A stretch of DNA of 64,000 nucleotides from positions 62,001-126,000 of the forward strand of contig NZ_JACIJP010000002.1 in NCBI RefSeq assembly GCF_014199435.1, given 5' to 3'. The notes below the pieces were generated by a model. It saw only the letters and a list, made by a program, of their open reading frames with translations, was not told the DNA's origin and did no database searches. Positions 49,395 to 58,013 of the stretch are shown piece by piece. Made by a program: the position numbers and the translations under genes. This DNA comes from Sphingobium subterraneum (GTDB lineage: Bacteria > Pseudomonadota > Alphaproteobacteria > Sphingomonadales > Sphingomonadaceae). Position 1 is the first letter of the stretch; each line of letters begins with the position of its first letter.

Positions 49395-51527
49395 CTAGAA
49401 CTTGAAAGCGACCGAACCCATCACGCGACGCGGCGATGCGGGCGTGCCGAGGCTGGTGCCCGGACCGAAAATGTCGGGATAGAATTCGGTGTAATATTCC
49501 GTGTTGAGGAGGTTTTCCACGCGGATTGCCGCTTCCCAGCTTCCCGTGGCGCTCCCGATCGATGCGCGCAGCGACACCAGATCATAGGGGGATTGCTTGC
49601 CGGTGTTGGCGATATTCCACTGGAATCCGGTGCTGTGGAACAGCTCGGCACGAAGACCGGCTTCCAGATTGCCACTGCCGATCGGCTGGCGGAAATCGGC
49701 GCTCGCATTGAGCGTCAGCTTCGGCGAATAGGGCACTTCCTTTCCGGTCACCGAAATGGGCGCGGGCGGAGTGACGCTTTCGTCCAGGCCGTAAAACGCC
49801 TTTTTCCATTCGGCATGGAGATACCCGACAGAGCCGCTTAGCGTCAGGCCCTTGGCCGGACGCGACCGGAAGGCCGCTTCCAGACCATAGCTTTCCGATG
49901 CACCGATGTTCGTGATGTCCTCGGTGATCACACCCGTATTGGGATCGATGAACTGGGTTTCCTGCTGGCGGTTCTTGTATCTGATATAATAGCCGGTCAG
50001 TTCATAGCCGAACAGGCGATCCGGAGTTTCGCCCTTTACCCCCAGCTCGAAATTCCATGCCTTTTCCGCGCCATAGGGTTTGCTGGACCCCGCCTTGACA
50101 TTGACCTTGCCGGGCTCTGACCCTTGCGACGCATTGGCGAAGATCATGGCATTGGGCGTGACCTCAAAGGACAGCGTCAGCTTTGGCAGGACGAGCGTGT
50201 CGTTCACGTTCGTGACAATATTGGGGGTCCCGACAAGCGTTCCGGCGAATTCGGTACGGTTGAGGCGCAAGCCGCCGCCGATCTTGAAGTCGCCGATCTT
50301 GTACCCGGCCGTCACGAACAGGGCATATTGCTTTTCCAGCGTCTTCCCGTTGTTGAAATCCTTGATGATACCAACGGGCGGAGCGTCTTCGCCAAACACA
50401 AGCGGCGCATCGGGACCGGCATAGGCATCCGCACTGTTGGTGATATCACGATCCTTGATGCGCGCATAATAGGCACCCACCAGCCAGTCGAGCGGGCCGT
50501 CGCCGCCGGACGTCAGGCGCAGCTCCTGCGTGAAAACCTTGGTCTTGTTCCGGTCTCCGGTGAAGGCCGAGAACGCATCCAGGCTGCTGTAGTCCAGATC
50601 CCAGCGGAAGAAATTCTTCTTCTGCGTATAGGACGTCAGGTTCGTCAGCGTTACGCCGCCCAGATCATATTCGAGCTGCAAAATGCCGCCATCCACCGTA
50701 CGGCGGTTGGTGACGGGCGTGTTGAAATCGACCTGCCGGACATAGTCATCGGGACCGGTCGAACCGACATAGACATTGCCCCCGCTGCGGCTGTGGCTGT
50801 GGCGATAGGAGAAATCGACCGTCAGGTTTTCGACCGGTTCCCACCGCAGTGCGAGGCGCGTGCCCCATTCCCGGGCTTCGTCGGCGTTACCGCCCAGATT
50901 GGTGTTGGCGATGAAGCCATCGGTTCCAACATAATAGCCGGATATCCGCGCTTTCAGGCCACCCGCCACCGGGCCGCCGACAGCGCCGTAGAGATTGAAG
51001 CTGTCATACGTGCCATATTCGGCCGAAGCTTCGGCGCGAAGCTGGTCCGTGGGCTTCTTCATGATGTACTTGATGGCACCGCCGACATTGCTGCCGCCAT
51101 AAAGCGTGCCCTGCGGGCCCTTCAGAACCTCGACGCGTTCGACGTCCTGGATCGGAGCGGTCTGATCGGTGAAGTTCTGAACATCGTCGATATAGAAGCC
51201 AATGCCTTGCGTGTTCCCGAAGGAGCCTACGCCGCGGATGACCACATTGGGTTCGTTGTCCGCGCGGCGGCTGAGCAGTACGTTGGGAAGCTGACGGCTC
51301 AGCGCATCGACCGATGTAATGGCGGCGCGCTGCAGGGTTTCAGCGGAAACCGCCTGCACACTTTCGGGAATTTTGGTCAGCAGCTCGGTGCGCTTGCGGG
51401 CGACAACGACGATGTTTTCCAAGCCTCCGTCGTCTGCGCCGGATGCCGGGGCAGTTTGCGAATAGGCTGGAGTCGCTGCGCTCAATGCGCCCAGTGAAAT
51501 CGCGATAACGCTGGCAGAGAATCTCAT
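49395..51527 (-). CDS. TonB-dependent outer-membrane receptor 3
   Basis: A 710-residue receptor with signal peptide MRFSASVIAISLGALSAATPAYS, TonB-box-like ENIVVVARKR, and a plug with VEVLKGPQGTLYGGSNVGGAIKYIMKKP. The barrel ends RRVMGSVAFKF. It heads an operon with fadJ-type and acyl-CoA synthetase genes, a direct link from outer-membrane uptake to CoA activation and beta-oxidation, so the cargo or its products are probably carboxylic acids with an aliphatic part (inference). Box copy 10 lies 25 bp upstream. Confidence 0.94.
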   Translation of the reverse strand: MRFSASVIAISLGALSAATPAYSQTAPASGADDGGLENIVVVARKRTELLTKIPESVQAVSAETLQRAAITSVDALSRQLPNVLLSRRADNEPNVVIRGVGSFGNTQGIGFYIDDVQNFTDQTAPIQDVERVEVLKGPQGTLYGGSNVGGAIKYIMKKPTDQLRAEASAEYGTYDSFNLYGAVGGPVAGGLKARISGYYVGTDGFIANTNLGGNADEAREWGTRLALRWEPVENLTVDFSYRHSHSRSGGNVYVGSTGPDDYVRQVDFNTPVTNRRTVDGGILQLEYDLGGVTLTNLTSYTQKKNFFRWDLDYSSLDAFSAFTGDRNKTKVFTQELRLTSGGDGPLDWLVGAYYARIKDRDITNSADAYAGPDAPLVFGEDAPPVGIIKDFNNGKTLEKQYALFVTAGYKIGDFKIGGGLRLNRTEFAGTLVGTPNIVTNVNDTLVLPKLTLSFEVTPNAMIFANASQGSEPGKVNVKAGSSKPYGAEKAWNFELGVKGETPDRLFGYELTGYYIRYKNRQQETQFIDPNTGVITEDITNIGASESYGLEAAFRSRPAKGLTLSGSVGYLHAEWKKAFYGLDESVTPPAPISVTGKEVPYSPKLTLNASADFRQPIGSGNLEAGLRAELFHSTGFQWNIANTGKQSPYDLVSLRASIGSATGSWEAAIRVENLLNTEYYTEFYPDIFGPGTSLGTPASPRRVMGSVAFKF

Positions 51528-51551
51528 ATGTCACTCCCTAACTTTTTATTG

Positions 51552-51561
51552 TGAGATCTCA
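51552..51561. promoter_or_regulatory. GntR-box copy 10: TGAGATCTCA upstream of TonB receptor 3 operon
   Basis: On the minus strand TTGACT (51589-51584), 17-base spacer, TAATGT (51566-51561), and then the palindrome, here extended to GTGAGATCTCAC. It is 25 bp before the receptor start, directly over the predicted transcription start. Confidence 0.87.
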
Positions 51562-51974
51562 CATTATTAATTTTCCCATTTCGAGTCAACCGTCCGCCCG
51601 TCTGCATTTGGATTGCCAGAACGCCGTTTTTGCCATGCGAATGCGGGTATCCCGCGCATATCGATGGCGAGATCGTCTGGATTTGTGGGATTTCGGATAT
51701 TCCGAAAGGGTAGGAGAGCGCGCTCGACCAATCGGTGCGGCGACTCTTATCCGGTCTGTCTCGTCGGATAGCGTGGAATGAAGGGGAGTTCTCTCAGCGG
51801 CACATACCCGCTCTGCCAAGAGCGCCTGCGCGCACCGGCATTCCGCGCCCCGCACGAGAAGGCAACGTCTCTGGCGCCCGCCGCCCCGGTTGCCTATGCC
51901 CTATGCGCTCGAACCCTTCGATGGACCAGATCGTGAATACGTATCCCGACCGATCACGCCACAGGAAGGTTTCG
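51562..51974. other. Non-coding or degraded stretch right of TonB receptor 3
   Basis: About 410 bp between the receptor-3 promoter and the end of the VOC gene. I see short reading frames only, none with both a ribosome-binding site and recognisable protein pattern; one 41-codon frame from 51896 overlaps the VOC gene. Could be old coding remnants at the border of the accessory region. Confidence 0.5.
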
Positions 51975-52385
51975 TCAGGCAAAGGGCGTGGCGAACTCAA
52001 TCCGGATACCGCCGGGAATGAATACCAGAAAATGGCGCGTCGACGATCCGGGGCCAATCGGTCCGGGAGGCGAGTCGACCACCACTTCCGGATACGCCCG
52101 TACTTTCTCCCAGACCCGGTCTAGAGCCGCATCGTCCGCGACCGCGAGCGACAGATGATGCAGGCCGATATTGGCGCGGCGGTCGAACGCGCGGGCGGTC
52201 AGCGGATCCGCTGCACGCCACAGCGTCAGAAGGATCGCCCCGTCCGACACGAAGATCGACGGGTAACTTGGAACGCCCCCGACTTCATCGAAACCCAGCG
52301 CTCCACAGAAGAAACGCCGCGCCTGATCCAGATCGGGGACGGTCAGACCGACATGATGGACGCCAGCGGTGAGTTTTTGGGTCAT
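51975..52385 (-). CDS. VOC-superfamily protein 2 (glyoxalase-like)
   Basis: A 136-residue VOC protein. It has GVHHVGLTVPDLDQARRFFCGALGFDEVGG in the first unit and NIGLHHLSLAVADDAALDRVWEKV…RIEFATPF in the second. Metal-site candidates are the His in HHVGLTV, His in LHHLSL and the Glu in RIEFA, the set expected for an active VOC metalloenzyme. Reaction unknown. Start overlaps the PPOX-type gene stop (ATGA), so they are a pair. Confidence 0.87.
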   Translation of the reverse strand: MTQKLTAGVHHVGLTVPDLDQARRFFCGALGFDEVGGVPSYPSIFVSDGAILLTLWRAADPLTARAFDRRANIGLHHLSLAVADDAALDRVWEKVRAYPEVVVDSPPGPIGPGSSTRHFLVFIPGGIRIEFATPFA

Positions 52386-52990
52386 GTCTTCAGTTCCTCC
52401 AGTTCCGCAACACGGGCGCGCAACCGAGCGAGCTCCTGTAGCAAGGGTTGCGTCGCCCGCGCGATGTCCGCCTCCGTAAAGCGAGGGGTGATGTGTTGCG
52501 GGCAATTCCAGTCGAACCCCACGATGTCGATGACGAACGCACGTTCAGGCACAGCGGCATAATGGGGCGCCAGTAACGGCGCCATGTCCTCCGGAGCATC
52601 GCTGCTGCGCGCATGGCCGATCAGTTTGAGCCGCCGACGGTTGGGATAATCCATCAGGAACAGGGCAACGCGGTCGTCGGCCGCAAGATTGGCGGCGGAC
52701 AGATACTGGCGGTTGCCCGTGAAATCCGCAAATCCGATGCGGTTATCCCCGATACTGTGGAGAAATCCGGGCGGGCCGCCGCGATGCTGAACATAAGGCC
52801 AACCATCCTCGCTGACGCTTGCCATGTAGAAGCTGTCCCGCGCTTCGATAAAGGCGATTTCACGCGCCGTGAGAATGTCGGCGGCGCCTGCATCGGCCTC
52901 CATCCGGGCGTAGGACGCCCGGGATCCGGCTGCTTCCTGAAGAGCGCGGCTGCGTGGGCCGAACATCGTGTGGAGAAAAGTCTGTGCCAT
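52382..52990 (-). CDS. PPOX-class FMN-binding oxidoreductase-like protein
   Basis: A 202-residue split-barrel flavoprotein of the pyridoxamine-phosphate-oxidase-like class. It has FIEARDSFYMASVSEDGWPYVQHRGGPPGFLHSIGDNRIGFADFTGNRQYLSAANLAADDRVALFLMDYPNRRRLKLIGHA, and a coiled C-terminal tail (LLQELARLRARVAELEELK). Such proteins reduce or detoxify small compounds with FMN or F420. It is followed by the VOC protein with an ATGA overlap and is divergent from the LysR gene. Not an obvious NtaB-type reductase for the LLM enzyme, but this cannot be excluded. Confidence 0.85.
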   Translation of the reverse strand: MAQTFLHTMFGPRSRALQEAAGSRASYARMEADAGAADILTAREIAFIEARDSFYMASVSEDGWPYVQHRGGPPGFLHSIGDNRIGFADFTGNRQYLSAANLAADDRVALFLMDYPNRRRLKLIGHARSSDAPEDMAPLLAPHYAAVPERAFVIDIVGFDWNCPQHITPRFTEADIARATQPLLQELARLRARVAELEELKT

Positions 52991-53066
52991 CAACATCAGA
53001 TAGCATATTGCATAATGTCAGATAATCAGTGAAAAATGACGATCATAATTTCATTTTGGATAATAA

Positions 53067-53960
53067 TTGGATCGCTTTGAATCGCTGACCGCTTTCGTAG
53101 CCGTGGTCGATCATCGCAGCTTTACCGCTGCCGCACGCGCGCTCCAGATGTCGCCGCCCACCGTCACCCGCGCGATTGCTGCGCTGGAGCACCATCTGGG
53201 CGTAAGGCTGTTTCACCGCTCAACGCGAGCGGTCTCTCTCACGGATGACGGAGCGGCCTTTCTCGACCGGGCACGGCGGGTTCTGGCAGACCTGCGCGAA
53301 GCCGAGCACATTGTCATGGGCGGCCGGTCAGTACCGCGCGGCCAGCTTTTTCTGACGGCGCCGGTCCTGTTCGGTAAGCTTCATGTGCTGCCGGTCGTCA
53401 GCGCTCTGCTCACCCGACATGAGGGATTGAGCGTGCGCATGCTGCTGCTCGATCGCAATGTCCGCATCATCGAGGAAGGAATCGATGTTGCAGTCCGGAT
53501 TGGGCCGCTGGCGGACAGTGCTTTGCGGTTCGTGACGATCGGATCAGTCCGCCGGACGACCGTCGCCAGCCCCGCCTATCTGGAGCAGCACGGAATCCCC
53601 ATTACACCGGCGGACGTGCGGAACCATCGCGCCATTGTCGGCAGCGGAGTGCGCAGCGGCAATTCGTGGCTGTTCGGATCGAAAGGGGAGGTTGCGGTCG
53701 ATGTTACACCGCGCCTGACGGTTAATACGATCGACGCCACCATCGCCGCGGCGGAAGCCGGTCTCGGGCTTGCCAATCTACTGAGCTATCAAACCGCTGA
53801 AGCGATCGCCGCCGGGCGGCTGGTACCGGTGCTCGCCGATTACGCTCCGGCGCCTTTGCCGGTCAGCCTGTTGTTCGAAGCGGGCCGCGCGGCCATGCCC
53901 GCCGTGCGTCTGTTCATCGAGGCCATGCAGGAACGGGCGCGGCATCAGGCCTGGGCTTGA
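53067..53960 (+). CDS. LysR-family transcriptional regulator
   Basis: A 297-residue LysR protein. Its N-terminal winged helix is MDRFESLTAFVAVVDHRSFTAAARALQMSPPTVTRAIAALEHHLGVRLFHRSTRAVSLT, with a periplasmic-binding-like effector domain. Start is TTG at 53067. It is divergent from the PPOX-VOC pair and likely controls it, as LysR genes usually do. The 76-bp gap is AT-rich. Confidence 0.93.
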   Translation: MDRFESLTAFVAVVDHRSFTAAARALQMSPPTVTRAIAALEHHLGVRLFHRSTRAVSLTDDGAAFLDRARRVLADLREAEHIVMGGRSVPRGQLFLTAPVLFGKLHVLPVVSALLTRHEGLSVRMLLLDRNVRIIEEGIDVAVRIGPLADSALRFVTIGSVRRTTVASPAYLEQHGIPITPADVRNHRAIVGSGVRSGNSWLFGSKGEVAVDVTPRLTVNTIDATIAAAEAGLGLANLLSYQTAEAIAAGRLVPVLADYAPAPLPVSLLFEAGRAAMPAVRLFIEAMQERARHQAWA

Positions 53961-53987
53961 ACGCAACAGCCCTTCGTCAATGACCGC

Positions 53988-55421
53988 CTAAAAACGTCCC
54001 GCGACAAGGGGTGCGAGCTGCGCCAGGTCGTCGCGAAATCGCTGCTCCTCCTTCGCGCGGGCCTCCCCGTCGAGGCGCAGAAGATAGCTGGGATGCGCGG
54101 TGAGCAACAGATGGCTGCCATCGGGCAATGTGGTGAGCGTGCCGCGCTCTTTGGCAATGCTGGGGGTACGGCCCAGAAGTGCCCGACCCGCACTTGCTCC
54201 CAGCGCGAGGACAAGATTCGGCCGCACCAGACGCCGCTCGGCATCCAGCCACCAGCGGCAATGGTCGATTTCTCCCGCGGTGGGGCTCTGGTGCAGGCGA
54301 CGCTTGCCGCGCGGTTCGAACTTGAAATGCTTGACGGCGTTGGTCACGCGGGCACGCGACCGGTCAATCCCCACGTCGTTAAGATGGTGGTCGAGCACCG
54401 CTCCCGCCGGACCGACAAAGGGTCGCCCTTCCCGCTCCTCGCTGTCGCCGGGCTGTTCGCCGACGATCATCAGCCGCGCATCGTCCGGCCCCTCCCCGGC
54501 CACCGCGCGCGTTCCGTTGCAGCCGATCGGGCAGGCGCGGCAGGCAACGATCCCTTCGGCGATTTCGGCCAGCGTGGCGGGCGGCGCGCGCGAAAACGGA
54601 TCGCTCCCCTGCGCCACCATCGCCACCTCCCGCGCCTGCGCTCCGGCGATCAAATCCGGGATCAGCCGCGCCTCGGGCAGATTTTTCCAGTAGCGGCGCG
54701 GCATTTCCTTCACCATCATCGCCACTTTCAAACGCGCAGGGTTGAAGATCGAGGCATAATAACGCTGCCACAGATCCTCCGTTGCGTCCTCGCGCGGCGC
54801 GTCCTTTGGGTCCGCGCCTCCGGCTTCCAACAGCTCTCCGCCGTCCCAGTGCAGACACAATTCCGGCGTCAGGATCGACCAGCGCTGGCTTGCGAAACGG
54901 TTGAGGAAAAAATCGGCGTTGGCGCGCACGATATGATGGTCCGGCTCAAACCACGCCACATAGCGGTCGCGACCATCCGCCTCCACAGCCACGCGAAAGC
55001 GAACAAAGGCGCGCATCTTGTGGATGTCGCGACGCACCTGCCCCGCCATCAGGCCAAGCCGGTGAAGGTCGGGATCGCTTGTCTTGTCCATCAATTGCCG
55101 GTCGTCCTGCAAGCGCCAGAGCAGACGGTACAGCAGGGCGAACCGGGCAGGGTCGCGGTGCAGGATCACACTGCCCGCCAGCCGCAAGAAGGCCGCGTTC
55201 GCGCGCACCGCCCGCCGCGCAGGCGGCAGGGCCATGCCCTCGTCTGAGGACTGCGCGAACAGATCGCGTTCGCCCTCCGCTGCCAGCGACCACGTCACGC
55301 GCTCAGGGGGGACGCAGGCCGCCGCCATCGCCCGCGCCTGCTCCCGCCAGCCTTCGAAATCGTCGGGGCGATCGAGCAGGAGACTGTAGACATCGGCGGC
55401 GCGGGCAAGCGGCCGGTTCAT
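53988..55421 (-). CDS. udgX: UdgX-type uracil-DNA glycosylase fused to DUF4130 domain
   Basis: A 477-residue repair protein. An N-terminal DUF4130 domain (about residues 1-250) is followed by a UdgX domain. Iron-sulfur cysteines include CRACPIGC (294-301), motif A is GEQPGDSEEREGRPFVGPAG (321-340), and the UdgX-specific loop KRRLHQSP contains His377, the residue that in UdgX forms a covalent bond to DNA at uracil sites. It is encoded with the radical-SAM partner (ATGA overlap), a recurrent pairing in many bacteria. Nucleophile and cluster residues look intact. Confidence 0.93.
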   Translation of the reverse strand: MNRPLARAADVYSLLLDRPDDFEGWREQARAMAAACVPPERVTWSLAAEGERDLFAQSSDEGMALPPARRAVRANAAFLRLAGSVILHRDPARFALLYRLLWRLQDDRQLMDKTSDPDLHRLGLMAGQVRRDIHKMRAFVRFRVAVEADGRDRYVAWFEPDHHIVRANADFFLNRFASQRWSILTPELCLHWDGGELLEAGGADPKDAPREDATEDLWQRYYASIFNPARLKVAMMVKEMPRRYWKNLPEARLIPDLIAGAQAREVAMVAQGSDPFSRAPPATLAEIAEGIVACRACPIGCNGTRAVAGEGPDDARLMIVGEQPGDSEEREGRPFVGPAGAVLDHHLNDVGIDRSRARVTNAVKHFKFEPRGKRRLHQSPTAGEIDHCRWWLDAERRLVRPNLVLALGASAGRALLGRTPSIAKERGTLTTLPDGSHLLLTAHPSYLLRLDGEARAKEEQRFRDDLAQLAPLVAGRF

Positions 55422-56656
55422 CCGAACAATTCCATCTGCCGAGGCGGCGCCAGCCGGTGCCGCAGATCGAGCCGATCGATCAGCAGCGTCGGCCGCCAGT
55501 CGGCGGTCGTCACGAACGGACGCAGCTTCGTCACCGAGCGCGTCAATCGCCCAAGATCGTCGAGGCGCAGACGCTGATGCCGCCGCGCACGCAGGATCGC
55601 ATCGACCGCGCGTGTTCCCAGCCCCGGCACGCGCAGCAACATCTCACGCGATCCCCGGTTCACATCCACCGGGAAATCCTCGCGATGACGCAGCGCCCAG
55701 GCCAGCTTGGGATCGATATCGAGCGGCAGCATCCCCCCTTCGTCAGCCGCCTGTTGCACCTCCGTCACCGAAAAGCCGTAGAACCGGATGAGCCAGTCGG
55801 ACTGATACAGCCTGTGCTCGCGCATTAGCGGCGGACGCTTGAGCGGCAGGACAGCGCTCGCGTCCGGTATCGGGCTGAACGCCGAATAATAGACGCGCCG
55901 CAACCGGTACCGGTCGTAGAGGCGGTTCGCCCGCCCGATGATCTGGCTGTCATTGGCATCGTCCGCACCCACGATCATCTGTGTCGACTGCCCCGCCGGA
56001 GCGAAACGGGGCGCGTGGCGAAAGCGGGTGCGCGCGTCCTTTGCCTCGACAATCGCATCGCCGATCCGGCCGATCGCCCCCTCGATCTGCTGGCTGTCCT
56101 TGTCGGGGGCCAGCCGCGCGAGCCCCGCGTCGGTGGGCAACTCGACATTGATCGATACCCGGTCGGCCCACAGCCCTGCCTGCTCGATCAGCGCGGGGTC
56201 CGCCTCCGGTATCGTCTTGAGGTGAATATAACCGCGAAAGCCATGATCTTCCCGCAGCGACCGGGCCACCTCGATCATCTGCTCCATCGTGTGGCTCGAC
56301 GATTTGACGATCCCGGATGAGAGAAACAGTCCTTCGATATAATTGCGCCGGTAGAAACTGAGCGTCAGGTCGACCACCTCTTTCGGCGTGAAGCGGGCGC
56401 GGCGCACGTTCGAGCTCTTCCGGTTCACACAATAATGACAATCGAAGATGCAATGGTTGGTCAGCAGGACCTTGAGCAATGAGATGCAGCGCCCGTCCGG
56501 CGCATAGGCATGGCAGATCCCCATGCCCTGCGTCGATCCGATCCCCTTGCCATCACGGCTGTGGCGCTTGGCCGTCCCGGACGACGCGCAGGACGCATCA
56601 TATTTCGCCGCATCCGCCAGGATTTCCAGCCGTTCCGTTATGCTCGCTATTGCCAT
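55418..56656 (-). CDS. Radical-SAM protein of the putative DNA modification/repair family (TIGR03916)
   Basis: A 412-residue radical-SAM enzyme with the cluster motif CIFDCHYC (Cys69, Cys73, Cys76). A C-terminal helix-hairpin-helix-like region (LLRVPGLGTRAVDAILRARRHQRLRLDDLGRL) suits DNA binding. It always tends to pair with DUF4130/UdgX proteins, as here. The reaction is unknown; a DNA lesion repair or base-modification role is inferred from its partner. Confidence 0.9.
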   Translation of the reverse strand: MAIASITERLEILADAAKYDASCASSGTAKRHSRDGKGIGSTQGMGICHAYAPDGRCISLLKVLLTNHCIFDCHYCVNRKSSNVRRARFTPKEVVDLTLSFYRRNYIEGLFLSSGIVKSSSHTMEQMIEVARSLREDHGFRGYIHLKTIPEADPALIEQAGLWADRVSINVELPTDAGLARLAPDKDSQQIEGAIGRIGDAIVEAKDARTRFRHAPRFAPAGQSTQMIVGADDANDSQIIGRANRLYDRYRLRRVYYSAFSPIPDASAVLPLKRPPLMREHRLYQSDWLIRFYGFSVTEVQQAADEGGMLPLDIDPKLAWALRHREDFPVDVNRGSREMLLRVPGLGTRAVDAILRARRHQRLRLDDLGRLTRSVTKLRPFVTTADWRPTLLIDRLDLRHRLAPPRQMELFG

Positions 56657-56792
56657 TTGTTCTTTATATGTTCACGCCCTTGCCAGGGCAACCTGATCCT
56701 GTCCGCCTAAACCGGAAATGCGATGAATGGCGCCGTGCCCTTGTAAACAGGACCGCGCCGACAAATCTGCCGTCTTCAACAGGAGAAAGACC

Positions 56793-57920
56793 ATGGCCTT
56801 GCACGGACGGGAATTGCGATCGACGATCGACGAAAGCGGTGTCCTCACCCTCTCGCTGGAAGATGTAACGCTCTCTGACCCCGCTGAGGACGAGATCATC
56901 GTCCAGGTCGAGGCGGCGCCGATCAACCCGAGCGACCTTGGCATGATGCTGAGCGCTGGCGACATCGCGTCGCTGACGTCCGGCGGCACATCAGACCGTC
57001 CCTTCCTAACCCTGCATATTCCGGAAAGCCGCATGGCCGCTGTGCGCGGTCGGATCGGTCAATCGGTACCCATCGGAAACGAAGGCGCGGGCACCGTCAT
57101 CGCCGCCGGCTCCGCTGTCCGGGAGCTGGAAGGCAAGCGGGTCGGCATGATCGGCGGCGCGATGTACGCCGATTATCGCAAAATTTCCGCACGCGATGTC
57201 ATCCCCCTGCCCGACGGAGCGAGCGCGGCCGACGGCGCGGCCATGTTTGTCAATCCGTTGACGGCGCTCGGCTTTGTCGAAACGGCCCGGAACGAAGGCC
57301 ACACCGCCATCGTGCACACCGCTGCGGCATCGAACCTGGGGCAGATGTTGCAGAAGATCTGCCTCGCCGATGGCATTCCGCTCGTCAACATCGTGCGGTC
57401 GGAAGAGCAGGCTCAAATCTTGCGCGGTATCGGGGCGCACCATGTCCTCAACAGCGGCGATTCCGACTTCAGGCAGCAATTGGCGGAGGCGCTGGAACAG
57501 ACCGGTGCGACCATCGCCTTCGATGCAATCGGCGGGGGGACATTGGGCAGCACTATTCTCCAGGCCATGGAAAGTGTCGCCGTCGGCCAGATGAGCGAAT
57601 ATAGCCGCTACGGATCGGAGCGTTTTAAGCAGCTCTACATCTATGGGGCGCTCGACCCGGCTCCGACGGTGCTCAACCGGCTTGCCTTCGGTTTCCAGTG
57701 GGACGCAGGCGGCTGGCTGCTTTTTCCCTTCCTCCGCAAGATTGGACCGGAAGTCGCGCAGCGCCTGCGCAGCCGGGTGGTTGATGAACTCACCACGACC
57801 TTCGCCAGCCATTACACGCGCACCATCAGTCTTTCCGAGACGCTCCAGCCCGACATTCTGCGCGCCTATGAGCGCAAGGCGACAGGCGAGAAATATCTGA
57901 TCGACCCGACACAGGGCTGA
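56793..57920 (+). CDS. Zinc-less MDR-type oxidoreductase (quinone-reductase-like)
   Basis: A 375-residue medium-chain dehydrogenase/reductase. The N-terminal GroES-like domain has EDEIIVQVEAAPINPSDLGMML, and the Rossmann domain has HTAAASNLGQMLQKICLADGIPLVNIVRS. No structural-zinc cysteine cluster is seen, pointing to the NADPH:quinone reductase/enoyl reductase side of the family. The loop HTAAASNLGQ is an altered dinucleotide motif seen in a sub-family of uncharacterised MDR proteins. ATG 56793 has AGGAG eight bases upstream. Stands alone, convergent with the glycosyltransferase gene. Confidence 0.88.
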   Translation: MALHGRELRSTIDESGVLTLSLEDVTLSDPAEDEIIVQVEAAPINPSDLGMMLSAGDIASLTSGGTSDRPFLTLHIPESRMAAVRGRIGQSVPIGNEGAGTVIAAGSAVRELEGKRVGMIGGAMYADYRKISARDVIPLPDGASAADGAAMFVNPLTALGFVETARNEGHTAIVHTAAASNLGQMLQKICLADGIPLVNIVRSEEQAQILRGIGAHHVLNSGDSDFRQQLAEALEQTGATIAFDAIGGGTLGSTILQAMESVAVGQMSEYSRYGSERFKQLYIYGALDPAPTVLNRLAFGFQWDAGGWLLFPFLRKIGPEVAQRLRSRVVDELTTTFASHYTRTISLSETLQPDILRAYERKATGEKYLIDPTQG

Positions 57921-58013
57921 TAATCGCTCCCGCTGACAGATGATACTATCTGACCGGAAAACGCTCTAGCGGGCCGATTCCCGCACGGTTTCCATCGCGA
58001 CAAAGACGCGGCG

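Noticed and set aside
51896..52021. A 41-codon frame starting MPYALEPFDGPD at the right border
   Set aside because: Overlaps the end of the VOC gene antiparallel, has no clear ribosome-binding site and no recognised family.
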